64,000 nucleotides of DNA from Cololabis saira (lineage: Eukaryota; Chordata; Actinopteri; Beloniformes; Belonidae), in assembly GCF_033807715.1 (NCBI RefSeq), contig NC_084590.1, forward strand, positions 4,616,093 to 4,680,092, in the 5' to 3' direction. Shown piece by piece: positions 22,478-33,119 of the stretch. Positions within the stretch are counted from its first letter, which is position 1. The number at the start of each line of letters is the position of its first letter. Made by a program: the position numbers and the translations under genes. The notes beneath the pieces are model-generated. The model made no database searches. It was not told the DNA's origin and worked only from the letters and a program-made list of their open reading frames with translations.

Positions 22478-23100
22478 AATAGACACCATCCATCCATCCA
22501 TTTTCTACCGCTTTTCCGTTACCGGTTCGCGGGGGCAGCAGTCTTAGCAGAGAGGCCCAGACTTCCCTCACTCCAGACACTTCCTCCAGACACTTCCTCC
22601 AGCTCTTCCTCCATCTCTTCCTCCAGCTCTTCCTCCAGCTCTTCCTCCAGCTCTTCCTCCAGCTCTTCATCCGGCTCTTCCTCCGGCTCTTCCGAGGGGA
22701 GTCCGAGGCGTTCCCAGGCCAGCCGAGAGACATAGTCTCTCCATCATGTCCTGAGTCTTCCCCGGGGTCTCCTCCCGGAGGGACATGCCTGGAACACCTC
22801 CCTAGGGAGGAGGGACATGCCTGGAACACCTCCCTTAAAAAAGGTCATTAAAACATCTTAGGACAAGGTTTTGACACACACAGTCACCGCTGTAGAATTG
22901 CAAAACAATGCTGATTGGGACATGCCTGGAACACTTCCCTAGGGAGGCGTCCAGGAGGATCCGGTACAGATGCCCAAGCCACCTCAGCTGACTCCTCTCA
23001 ATGTGAAGGAGCAGCAGCTCGACTCCGAGCTCCTCCCGGGTGACCGAACTCCTCACCCTATCTCTAAGGGAGCGTCCAGCCACCCTGCAGAGGAAAGTCT
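22478..23100 (-). mobile_element. LINE family A 3' region, rearranged
   Basis: On the minus strand it encodes a C-terminus ending EEVSGVREVWASLLRLLPPRTGNG followed by a GGATGGATGG tail (22490-22500). It is the same family as 1-125. Two oddities are seen. A 12-bp unit in the EELEE codons has expanded (22580-22695). The segment GGGACATGCCTGGAACAC occurs three times (about 22780, 22813 and 22917), with about 80 bp of foreign DNA between the last two. Upstream, the RSQLRWLGHLYR motif (minus strand, about 22960-23010) is recognisable. Confidence 0.8.
22580..22695. repeat. 12-bp tandem expansion inside LINE coding end
   Basis: About nine units of CTCTTCCTCCAG with small variants. The normal family member at 1-125 has about two equivalent units. 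Confidence 0.9.
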
Positions 23101-23107
23101 GGCAGTT

Positions 23108-23368
23108 CAGCAGGAGGGTCCCCCCTTATGATCCAGGTCCTGCTCAAGGTTTCTTCCCTCCTAAAGGGGAGTTTTTCCTTGCCACTGTTTGGCTTAAGGT
23201 TTTTCTCCCACTATGAGAGTTTTTACCTGCCATTGTTTATATAATAATTGCTCGGGGGTTTATGTTTATGTTTATGTTCATGTTCATGTTCTGGGTCTCT
23301 GGAAAGCGTCTAGAGACAACATCTGTTGTATTAGACGCTATATAAATAAAATTGAATTGAATTGAAAC
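23108..23368 (+). mobile_element. LINE family B 3' tail, copy 2
   Basis: Nearly the same as 17700-17940, with an extra TTTATG/TTCATG hexamer repeat near 23263-23290 and a TTGAA tail. Confidence 0.75.
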
Positions 23369-23439
23369 CCAACAGAAGAAGTCATAATTATACAACAAAA
23401 ATGTCTAAATCGTAGAAAGGATGAAAGGTGAAAATCCTC

Positions 23440-25195
23440 ATTGAGGCCAGGGAAGCTGGTGGCCCTGGGACCCCCTGGACCCCCTAACCGGGTCGGGGGG
23501 GGGGGTCTCTCCCCTCAGGACATGAGTCCAACGAGCCTCTCTCTGCTTTAGGCGTCTAACTCTGTCCACCCCTCGCATCCACACTGATCACCTCAATCCC
23601 TGAAACTTGTAGAGAAGAGTCATCTGTGTGTTGTGCCTCCATATAGTGTTTGGCCATTGGGTAGTTCACATTTTTAGTTCGAATGGCATATTTATGTTCA
23701 GCCACCCCGTCCCTCAATCTTCTTTTTGTAAGGCCTATGTAAAAACAACCACAGATACATTCAAGTCGGTTTACAACATGAGTAGTATTACAATTGACGA
23801 AGCTGGAAATAGAATAGATCTTGTTACTGAAAACATCCATAAAAGTGTCCGTTTTAACCATATTATCACAGCATTTACAGTTACCACACCGAAAATTGCC
23901 GGATGGTCGACACAGCCAGGTGTCTGGTTTGTGAGCAGGAAGGAAACTCCTCACCAGTTTATCTTTGATGGTGGATCTTTGATTCCCTTCTGAAGCTGAT
24001 ACCTGGCGGTTCAGGGGATACCCCTTTTAAAGAGGGGTCACTCTCAATGATGTCCCAGTTTTTCTTTATAATGCGTTTGGACAGCTTGTTTTACTGTAGC
24101 GAGTAACAAAGAAGGGTTTCTGAACTTGTTTTTGTTTAGGTACGGTGGCCATTGCTGAAAATTAAATAAACGCTGCCAATAAAAATAAACGCTGCTGCAA
24201 ATAAAAGAAACACTGCAAATATAAAGAAACGCCGCTGCAAATAAAAAAAAAAACGACGCAAATAAAAAAGCCACAACGGAAGTGAATTACCGGGGACTAT
24301 TTTTGCTGATGCACCGGTGTTTTTATGTGAGAGGAGAAGAAGAAGACGAAGAGGACGGAAGTGAAACGGAAGAAATAAGAAGAGCGAGGAATAAGAAGAA
24401 CAACAAATGAGAAAATAAGTGAAAAGGTTAGTGTTCAACGTCACTACGTGTCATTTTTAATGTGCAACACCGGTGCATCGGCAAAAATAGTCCCCGGTAA
24501 TTCACTTCCGTTGTGGCTTTTTTATTTCCGTCGTTTTTTTATTTTATTTGCAGCAGGGTTTCTTTATATTTGTAGCGTTTATTTTATTTGCAGCGGCGTT
24601 TGTTTATGTTTGCAGCGTTACTTTTATTTTCAGCAAAGGCGGGTCTCGGCCACCGTATTTAGGGCTGAGCAGATCCGGTCTCTCCAGTGATAAAGCTCTA
24701 TTATGAGCCTGAGTCAGAAGCTCAGATTTATACCCCCTCTGTTTAAAACGCTGCTGCATGGCCATTGATTGATTTAAAAAGTCTTGATCAGAATCACATA
24801 TACGCCTTAATCTTTGCATTTGTCGGGATATTCTTAATGAGCCACGGCGGGTGAAAACTGTCTGCATGTGTGTGACGGTCAGTTTTCTTTCTAAAAATGG
24901 ATGTGTGCAAGTAACCTTGGTCATCTTTAGAGATCTGTAGGTCTAAAACATTGATGACTTTAAGGTCATATTCTTAGCTGAGTTTCAAGTTTTTGTTCAA
25001 ATTGTTTACATAAATATGGAAATCAAGGAGCTCTTCTTCTGACCCAGAAAATAATAGGATTATGTCATCTATGCATCTGCCCCACCATACAATTTTTTCT
25101 TTAAATGGGTTGTGATTTGAAAAACTGTACTGTTCCTCCCATAGTCCCAAAAAACAAGTTTGCATAATTTGGCGCAAAACGTCAAAAAGTCAAAC
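23440..25195 (-). pseudogene. Penelope-like element relic (RT end plus GIY-YIG)
   Basis: Minus-strand order is as follows. An RT catalytic region (RCIDDIILLFSGSEEELLDFH, about 25030-25100) has the usual YxDD reading CIDD. A post-RT linker (SRQMQRLRRICDSDQDF, about 24770-24840) comes next. The C-terminal endonuclease has a zinc-binding cluster (FRCGNCKCCDNM) and a GIY-YIG core (CICGCFYIGLTKRRLRDGVAEH, about 23700-23760). RT plus C-terminal GIY-YIG is diagnostic of Penelope-like elements. The 5' part is missing beyond about 25195, the YxDD Tyr is replaced, and a fold-back element (24143-24655) splits the linker. Confidence 0.85.
24143..24655. mobile_element. TA-flanked fold-back element with CGGTGGCC ends
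   Basis: Arms of about 180-190 bp (24143-24321 and 24463-24655) are inverted complements, flanked by TA. Termini are CGGTGGCC, shared with the fold-back element at 25807. Arms are made of degenerate AAACGCTGCAAATAAA words. The left arm lacks a GAGACCCGCC block present in the right arm. It is non-coding, and its insertion breaks the Penelope-like frame. Confidence 0.85.
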
Positions 25196-25804
25196 TTGTT
25201 TGTTTTTTTTTCCACAAAAAGTGACTGTTTTTTCATTTTGTTTTTATTTTATTTTATTATTTTTTCAGTGTCACAAACACTGCACCTGCCAGTGGTGTGG
25301 GTTGTATTGGGTTCTGTTTGTGTCTGCACAGGTTGGCTCCAGCTCCAGATTCTCTCACGTTCTCCAAAACCAGGCATGGTGTGCATGCAAGGCAGGTTAA
25401 GTGGTCTGACTTGGATATGGAAATGAGCACAGGAGTTATCCCTGTAATGAACACGCAGTCTGCCCAGATTTTCTCCTGCCCTTCACCTGGTGGCAGGGCC
25501 ACCCCCCCCCACCAGGTCAACAGAGTGAATGCATGGGTGGAGTCAGTGGTTGGGAATACTAAACTTGTTCTAAACTGTAAACAGATATGCAATATGAACA
25601 CAATGTTACACGTAATATTGTGAGTGACATATAGCTTTGTACACTACATGTGTGTGAGTGACTGGCGGAGGGATGAGGGTGACCAGAAAAAAACAAAAAA
25701 AGACTTTAAATCCATTGAAATGCATAGATCTTGTTGTCAAAGTCATCTCAGCTGGGCCGAAGTCCAACACCAGCCAGCCGTCCTGACTGACTGATGTGAG
25801 ATAG
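25196..25804. other. No gene seen
   Basis: Interval between the Penelope-like relic and the next fold-back element. No conserved frame or repeat was recognised. Confidence 0.4.
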
Positions 25805-25859
25805 TACGTTGGCCGACAAGGGCCAAACGCACTGCAACGGCCTAATGCTTCTCAGTTAA

Positions 25860-26188
25860 AGGAGCTTGAGGCAGGATTTATGAAAAAAATTCATATATGT
25901 TTTAAGTTTTCTAGTAATAATGTCAGATGAAACGTTCCAAACCAAAAAGAATGAGCCCTCTAGTGTATCTCTCCGTTGCCTTGAACAGGCTGTGTGCTGC
26001 AAAATGTGCTGCAATTCGGTCCCGAATTTCCCGCGCTGTCCTGCGGATGTGACGTCACATGACGCTGCATGCACGTTCTCCCCGTTCTCCCGTGCCGGCT
26101 TCACTGTTGGCTGCAGTACCCCCGACGGCCGTCGTGGTAAAGGGTGGCGCTAGAGAGTCTCATTTCTTAAAAGGAGCCTCAAGCTCCT
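25860..26188 (+). mobile_element. TTAA-flanked MITE, family 4
   Basis: Ends AGGAGCTTGAGGC and its complement, with TTAA at 25856-25859 and 26189-26192. The intact partner arm of the surrounding fold-back element reads through this point with a single TTAA (about 27349), which proves the 4-bp target duplication. The 329-bp body includes a GC-rich middle with GACGTCACATGACG. No coding capacity. Confidence 0.92.
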
Positions 26189-26397
26189 TTAAGGAAAACC
26201 GCTTCAACTACAGAAACGATTCAAATTCACAAACTCAAAACGAGGTACAAAAAGAGGAACGTGGTGCAAATGAAAAAACGTGCTGCAAAAAACAAAGACA
26301 AATGCAGCATCATCAAACGCTCTGCAAATAGAGAAACGATGCAAAGCACAAAACGATATAAAACAAGAAACTATCTTCAAAAGAAAAAACACTTAGA

Positions 26398-26840
26398 AGG
26401 GGCATGGTGGTGCAGCAGGTAATGCAGCCGTCTCACAGCAAGAAGGTCCTGGGTTTGATTCCCGCCGGGGACGCTGTGGGCGCTGAAGTGCGTGTTAGTT
26501 CCCCCATGACTTCAGCACCACACCCTGGGTGGGGTTGGCGAAAGGATCTTTCTGTGTGGAGTTTGCATGTTCTCCCCGTGTTCCCTTGGTAGCTAATATG
26601 AACTACCCTCACAAAAACATGTAGCAGTCCTGGGCTATACTGCCCCCTCTGGCCAACCGGGGACAGATGGGGTGGGGAGAGGCCCCACCCTGTCTGTGCT
26701 CACTCCTCAGGTTAAGGAGGAGACCTGATCTCAATGCAGGGCCCTCCCGGGGTTGGTAGAGGATGGCAGGACTGTCACTTAGGTATGAGCACTGGATGGA
26801 AATGGGAAAAAATCGGGGATAAAAATATTGAAAGAAAAAA
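26398..26840 (+). mobile_element. SINE (tRNA-headed, V-type core)
   Basis: The head GGGCATGGTGGTGCAGCAGG with a B-box-like GGTTTGATTCC is followed by the conserved core TTTCTGTGTGGAGTTTGCAT shared with the V-SINE at 32511-32908. The 3' half is different and ends in an A-rich stretch. It is flanked by about 15 bp of imperfect direct repeat (AAAAGAAAAA-CRCTT) and is absent from the opposite arm of the fold-back element. Confidence 0.8.
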
Positions 26841-27402
26841 AAAAAGAAAAACGCTTCATAACCGTCACTGCAACCGGAAGTGCTCCAAACCTGCAGGGTG
26901 CGCTCTCTGCGTAACAGCTCAATGGACAGACACACGGGATGTAGAGAGAGACCGAACAGCTGACTGAACCACAGTGTTTACATCCATTATGAGACGTTTC
27001 TTTATTATATTTTACACCAGACGATACAATGTACAGCGTTGTACAGTGATATAAACATTGTATATAAAAAAACTAGTTACTGTTTTTCAGTAGAGCGAGA
27101 GCGCCCCCTGCAGGTTTGGAGCACTTCCGGTTGTAGTGACCGGTTATGAAGCGTTTTTCTTTTGAAGATGGTTTCTTGTTTTATATCGTTTTGTGCTTTG
27201 CATCGTTTCTCTATTTGCAGCGTTTGATGATGCTGCATTTGTCTTTGTTTTTTGCAGCAGGTTTTTTCATTTGCACCACGTTCCTCTTTTTGTACCTCGT
27301 TTTGAGTTTGTGAATTTGAATCGTTTCTGTACTTGAAGCCGTTTTCCTTAACTGAGACGCATTAGGCGGTTGCCGTGCGTTTGGCCCTTGTCGGCCACCG
27401 TA

Positions 27403-29690
27403 AGATAGTCATTGAGGCCTCATGTCACTTTGATTTGCACATAAAATCCAGTCAGTCTGACAAAAGAAAGGAAGTGTTGTCAACAGCCTGAAGGATGTGG
27501 TGGTTTACTGAGATGGAAAATGCAGCTGGTAAGTATCCTGGGCTAAGTAAATGCTATAAAAGCTAATCCCAATGTCTTAATGGCCTTCATTCTTCTTGAA
27601 GGGGGTGAAGGTAATTATAAAGTTCATTACAGTAATGAGATAGGCAGCGTTTGAGAGAGAGCCATCAGTAACTGGGCCAAGAGACAGTGATACAACTGTT
27701 GATCAAGTCACTGGAATAGGACATGGATGAGGTTAGGACAGGTTCTGATGATCTCATTTGTTTCTAATCTTTCTTTCCCTTTCCGAAATGATGGATGATT
27801 TTTTTTTTTTACTTTCCAGTTATGATTTAGGGTGTGTAGTGTACTGAATCTATTATGTTGCAAATATATGTTACAGTTTCATACCACAAACACACGGGCA
27901 GAAAAGTGTGTTATACATTTACTTATATACACAGTAACATATAGCTTTGTTTAGAAAATGCAGACCAAAATAAAACAGGGCATATCATAGGCCAGGTATA
28001 TCTAGTTTCACATGTCAGCCCATATAGAGGTCGAGATAAATTATAGTGAAGAAATTAGCCATTAAACCCTAAAAAAGTGTGTTTACAGATGAATTTATAT
28101 CTGTCTTTTAATCATCATACCCTCTTAAGAAACCTTATCTCAGTTTCGAGGAACCTTAATACATTGTTTTCTCAATTAATTTCTTACACCCCTCTGAGAT
28201 TTTTACAGGGACACCTTCAACTTCAGTTAACTATTCATATATAAAAACATATCAACATCATGGAGATCAACACAGAGTCTCGGATAAATTAGAAAATAGC
28301 ACTGCTTGTATATTAGCTACACAAAAAACACTAAATAAATTCTAAGTCACCAGGAACCACGCTGCATTTATTACTGCTCTTCAGGTAACGCCGCATGTGT
28401 AGAATTGAATGGATAAGACACCAAGGAATGAAGAACTATGTGCACACAAACCATCAGAAAACTGGGTCTGTAAATGTAAATAGGGAAGTGAATAACCAGG
28501 TTCTGTAAGTTCCTGCTGTATTGTGAACAAAAGCTAAGAGTCAAAACCAGGATACTCGTTGCATTATCATTACTTTCCTAAATGTCTATCATTTGCCACA
28601 ATGAAAGACCCATCAAATTAACTGCATCTACCACTTCAAAAGCTTCAAATAACAACTTCCTACTGAAAAACGGAGAAACTTTTACGGATTTACTGGGAAT
28701 GCTAAAATGCATCATTACTCTTCAAACTCATTACATTTAATGAACTCATTTCAGCTTTTAACTAAACGGTATTACTTGCAGGACTAATAAACACAAGCAA
28801 TCGTATCTTAGTACATTAAAGGCAAATTGGGAAAAGTGAATAATAAAGAATGCTGAAACTTTGAAACAACTTAAAGTATGGGTCACTTAAAATACACATC
28901 CATTGTTGTTCTTTGAGATAACTGGCACGGACTTTAATCTAGCCAGCCCTGCGTGTCCTCAAAGATACACATTAATGTGAGAAACAAGTGTGTGGGGTGA
29001 CTATGGTGGCAAGACAAATGATGTGAACTCTTTGAATTAGCTGGTTTTCTACTTTAATTTGACATGAAATGGGATTTGATTTTCAGTTAAGTCACAATAA
29101 TAGACAAATCTAATGTGCATAAATTGATAACCGACAAAAACATTTTGTTATAATTTCTTGTGGATTTATATGACTGATTGAACATTCACCACAAAACCCA
29201 TGCACCAAAAAGTAATGAGTTGAGTGAAAGCTTGGGTTAGTAGTTTGAACACCTCCTCCAGTTCATGATGTGAGTTTAGTGGTGCCTTTGTTTCAAACCA
29301 CCTATATCATTTCCTGGGAAGTGATGCCAACTCCTCGGCTGTCCTAAAAGTTGCTAAAAGACATCAACGCCTAATTTGCATAATTTGCCATTTGTCATGG
29401 ATGCCGTAAGAGAAAGGAATAAGAGGTGGGAGAGGTAACGCGTTAATTAAAACTACAAATCAACTTTCTTTTTGTTGATTTTTTTAATGTCACAATTCTG
29501 TCTTAATTTATTCTGTTGGCCAAGACCATGTCATTGTAAAATTAGTAAAATAGTTACATTATTTAGAATGATATAAATCAAATATCCTGTTCTAAATTAA
29601 TTAATGCCTGTTTTTACAAATTGATTGTGTCTTTGCAAGTCTTGATATTTTTTTTTTATTGTGTAAAAGAGGTCTTTCTTGAATATAAGA
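27403..29690. other. No gene seen
   Basis: About 2.3 kb of AT-rich DNA without a frame longer than about 60 codons, tandem repeats or recognised transposon ends. It is the longest apparently unique block in this part of the window. Confidence 0.45.
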
Positions 29691-29696
29691 CCCCAT

Positions 29697-30582
29697 CAAT
29701 CAATCAATCAATCAATTACTTTATTTGTCCCCAAGGGGGCGATTAGTTCCGCGACAGGAGAAGCACACAATGTTAAATATACATAAAATATACATAATAA
29801 GTTACAATAGGTTACACATCCTAGTATAGACCTAAGCTTAAGAGGGAAGGCTTTTTCACCCACTACCTTCTCCTTCCGGCAAAGTCTAAGCAGTAACTGA
29901 TGGTAGAAACTGAAACTGTTTATTAAGGGATGTGAGAATCAGACAATATGGAGTTTGCCTTCTTGATCAGCTGTTTGTAATAAAGTTCTTGTAAAGTTTG
30001 TTGAGCCGACCCGATGATTTTACTGCTTAGACTGACAACCTTATTGAGCAAGTTTCTGTCTTTGACTTTCAAAGATTGAAACCAACAAATAAAAGAAAAA
30101 AAAGTGATAACAGATTTGATGAAAGAACGATAAAACATAGTCATCAGGGAAGAATCCACCAAGTTTTCGAAGACAAAAAAGGTGCTGCTGCTTTTCTTAT
30201 ATATTGAGTCTGAATTTTTCCCAAATGACAGTTTGTTGTCAATAATAGTGCCTAAATATTTATAGGACTCAACAATTTCAACTTCTTGACCCTCAATCAC
30301 TTTCCTTACAGGAGAGGGCTGCACGCGTCTGAAATCCATACACATATCCTTTGTCTTTAAGATATTCAAAGATAAAAAAGATTCCTCACACCATTTTATA
30401 AAGTATTCAAACACAGGACCATGTGAAGTCTCAGTACTATTCAGCAGGCTCACTAGAACAGTGTCATCTGCAAACTTCAGTATATGACACTTTTCAAAAG
30501 TGCTACAGCAGTCATTTGTATACAGTATACAAGTCTCTATGAGACTAATTTGTAAGTATAAATAAATGAAAAACTTAATCAT
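29697..30582 (-). pseudogene. L2/CR1-like LINE, RT C-terminal part and 3' tail
   Basis: A 219-codon open frame (30582 to 29923, minus strand) carries the RT catalytic box FADDTVL. After it come WCEESFLSLNILKTKDMCMDF and YKYLGTIIDNKLSF, the thumb-region order of CR1/L2-group reverse transcriptases. The N-terminal RT half and the endonuclease are absent. Downstream on the minus strand, GGGGACAAATAAAGTAATTG and four TTGA-type units (29695-29720) form the 3' tail. The frame is unusually intact for a relic, so the copy may be fairly young or recently truncated. Confidence 0.8.
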
Positions 30583-30842
30583 TATTGTTCAATAGTCCAG
30601 TACAGCATGAGCAAGTGGTGGCTGTGCAGCACACGGTGGGGCGAACAGCTCCATCTCTGACTGGAGCAGGGTTGGGTGGAGTGTGTTATGGGCGGTAGTT
30701 GAAGGTGTGGGCCTCGTCGTCCCAAGCCTCGGATTCCAAAATTGGGTCTTGGGACCTGGGATGTCACTCTGTGGTGATATGGGAGTCTGAGGTTGAACGG
30801 TATACAAGATACAGTCAGGCTGAGCTCTATTCACAGTAGGAG

Positions 30843-31062
30843 TTCAAAATCTCCTCGAGAGGTCTTAACCTTTATTTTACTCTGGAATTGATCAAACTGA
30901 GGGCAGTGGGGATGAGACCAAATCTGAGACCATGGTTCTTAGTTGGAAAAGGATCGAATGCCCTCTCCAGGTTGGGAGTCAGGTGCTTCGTCAAGTGAAG
31001 GAGTTTAAGCATGTTGGGGTCTTACTCATGGGAGAGGGAAAAATGGGGTGGTAGATTCTCAT
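30843..31062 (+). mobile_element. LINE family A, internal fragment
   Basis: The frame SETMVLSWKRIECPLQVG...QVKEFKHVGVLL matches the thumb region expected just upstream of the piece at 35763. The two are best explained as one LINE copy split by 31063-35762. Bases 30589-30842 may also belong but were not confirmed. Confidence 0.65.
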
Positions 31063-32510
31063 TTACACAATAAAAAAAATATATAGAAATGTAATTCTCA
31101 CGTGAAATAAGACCTGCAAATACTGGCATATACAGTGGGGAGAACTTACAGAGAAGTATTTGATACACTGCCGATTTTGCAGGTTTTCCCACTTGCAAAG
31201 CATGTAGAAGTCTGTAATTTTTATCATAGGTACTCAACTGTAAGGGACAGAATCTAAAAAAAAATCCAGAAAATCACATTGTATGATTTTTAAGTAATTA
31301 ATTAGCATTTTATTGCATGACAAGTATTTGATCACCTGTCAACCAGTAAGACTTCCGGCTCTCACAGACCTGTTAGTTCTTCTTTAAGAAGCCCTCCTGT
31401 TCTCCACTCATTACCTGTATTAACTGCACCTGTTTAAACTCGTTACCTTTATAAAAGACACCTGTCCACACACTCAATCAAACAAACTCCAACCTCTCCA
31501 CAATGGCCAAGACCAGAGAGCTGTGTAAGGACATCAGGGATAAAATTGTAGAGCTGCACAAGGCTGGGATGGGCTACAGGACAATAGGCAAGCAGCTTGG
31601 TGAGAAGGCAACAACTGTTGTTGCAATTATTAGAAAATGGAAGAAGTTCAAGATGACGGTCAATCTCCCTCAGTCTGGGGCTCCATGCAAAATCTCACCT
31701 GGTGGGGCATCAATGATCATGAGGAAGGTGAGGGATCAGCCCAGAACTACACGGCAGGACCTGGTCAATGACCTGAAGAGAGCTGGGACCACAGTCTCAA
31801 AGAAAACCATTAGTAACACTACGCCGTCATGGATTAAAATCCTGCAGCGCACGCAAGGTCCCCCTGCTCAAGCCAGTGCATGTCAAGGCCCGTCTGAAGT
31901 TTGCCAATGACCATCTGGATGATCCAGAGGACGAATGGGAGAAGGTCATGTGGTCTGACGAGACTAAAATAGAGCTTTTTGGTCTAAACTCCATTCGCCG
32001 AAGAAGGATGAGTACAACCCCAAGAACACCATCCCAACCGTGAAGCATGGAGGTGGAAACATCTTCTTTGGGGATGCTTTTCTGCAAAGGGGACAGGACG
32101 ACTGCACCGTATTGAGGGGAGGATGGATGGGGCCATGTATCGCGAGATCTTGGCCAACAACCTCCTTCCCTCAGTAAGAGCATTGAAGATGGGTCGTGGC
32201 TGGGTCTTCCAGCATGACAACGACCTGAAACACACAGCCAGGGCAACTAAGGAGTGGCTCCGTAGGAAGCATTTCAAGGTCCTGGAGTGGCCTAGCCCAG
32301 TGGTTCCCAAACTTTCTGTGCCCAAGGCACACCAAAGGACGAATAAAAATTTCAAGGCACACCTATTGTGCAAAATAGCCTTATAACACGTGTTATCACT
32401 AATATCATCTGTTTATCTGTTAAGTTTATTATTTACTAATGCCAAATAAGATATGACAAAGACAACTATTCTACTCATGAAATATTTATTAACAAAATAC
32501 TTCACAAAAA

Positions 32511-32908
32511 AAGAGGGGCAGCACGGTGGCTTAGTGGTTAGCACTGTTGCCTCACAGCAAGAAGGTCCCCGGTTCGACTCCCAGGCCCGGCAGGGGCCTT
32601 TCTGTGTGGAGTTTGCATGTTCTCCCCGTGCTTGCGTGGTTTTCCTCCGGGTACTCCGGCTTCCTCCCACAGTCCAAAAACATGCATATTTAGCTTAATC
32701 GGTGATTCTAAATTGCCCGTAGGTGTGAGCGTGAGCGTGAGTGTGATTGTGAGCATGGTTTGTGTGTCTATATGTGGCCCTGTGATGGACTGGTGACCTG
32801 TCCAGGGTGTAACCCCTGCCTCTCACCTAAAATAAGCTGGGATAGGCTCCAGCAGACCCCCGTGACCCCGCAAGGGATAAAGCGGGTAAGATAATGAATG
32901 AATGAATG
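32511..32908 (+). mobile_element. V-SINE
   Basis: The tRNA-like head has a GTGGCTTAGTGGTTAGCACT A-box region and a GGTTCGACTCC B box (about 32570). Then come the V core (TTCTGTGTGGAGTTTGCATG ... TTTTCCTCCGGGTACTCCGG) and a tail of GAATGAAT units. A 15-bp duplication AATACTTCACAAAAA (32496-32510, 32909-32923) flanks it. It sits in the 3' untranslated part of the hAT, so it is younger than that insertion. Confidence 0.93.
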
Positions 32909-33119
32909 AATACTTCACAAAAATATTTAAACTTTATCAAATTGGGCTTCATCAAACACACCCATTTCAACCAGACAGGTGAGGCAAAGGAAACAGAAAT
33001 TCAGCAGAGACCTGTCCATGAGAAAGCTGCTCTGTCCATGCTCCTGAATCTGACCCACAAATTATAACTGTAACATTTAGAATCAGACTTTTTTTGTAAA
33101 TATTCTGCCTACTAACAAA

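Larger units (their letters stand above)
25807..27400. mobile_element. TA-flanked fold-back element with asymmetric insertions
   Basis: The outer termini CGTTGGCC/CGGTGGCC followed by GACAAGGGCCAAACGCA are inverted complements, flanked by TA (25805-25806, 27401-27402). The left arm (25807-26912) holds two later insertions, a TTAA MITE and a SINE. The right arm (about 27088-27400) is uninterrupted. Arms consist of degenerate AAACGATGCAAA-type words. No transposase is encoded. It lies 1.15 kb from a relative at 24143-24655. Confidence 0.88.

Noticed and set aside
22238..22735. 165-codon plus-strand frame with a poly-Ser tract
   Set aside because: The Ser run is antisense to the expanded EELEE codons of the LINE copy; no independent domain.
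32511..32600. Functional tRNA gene
   Set aside because: The A- and B-box-like sequence belongs to the head of a V-SINE with core and tail; no cloverleaf could be supported.
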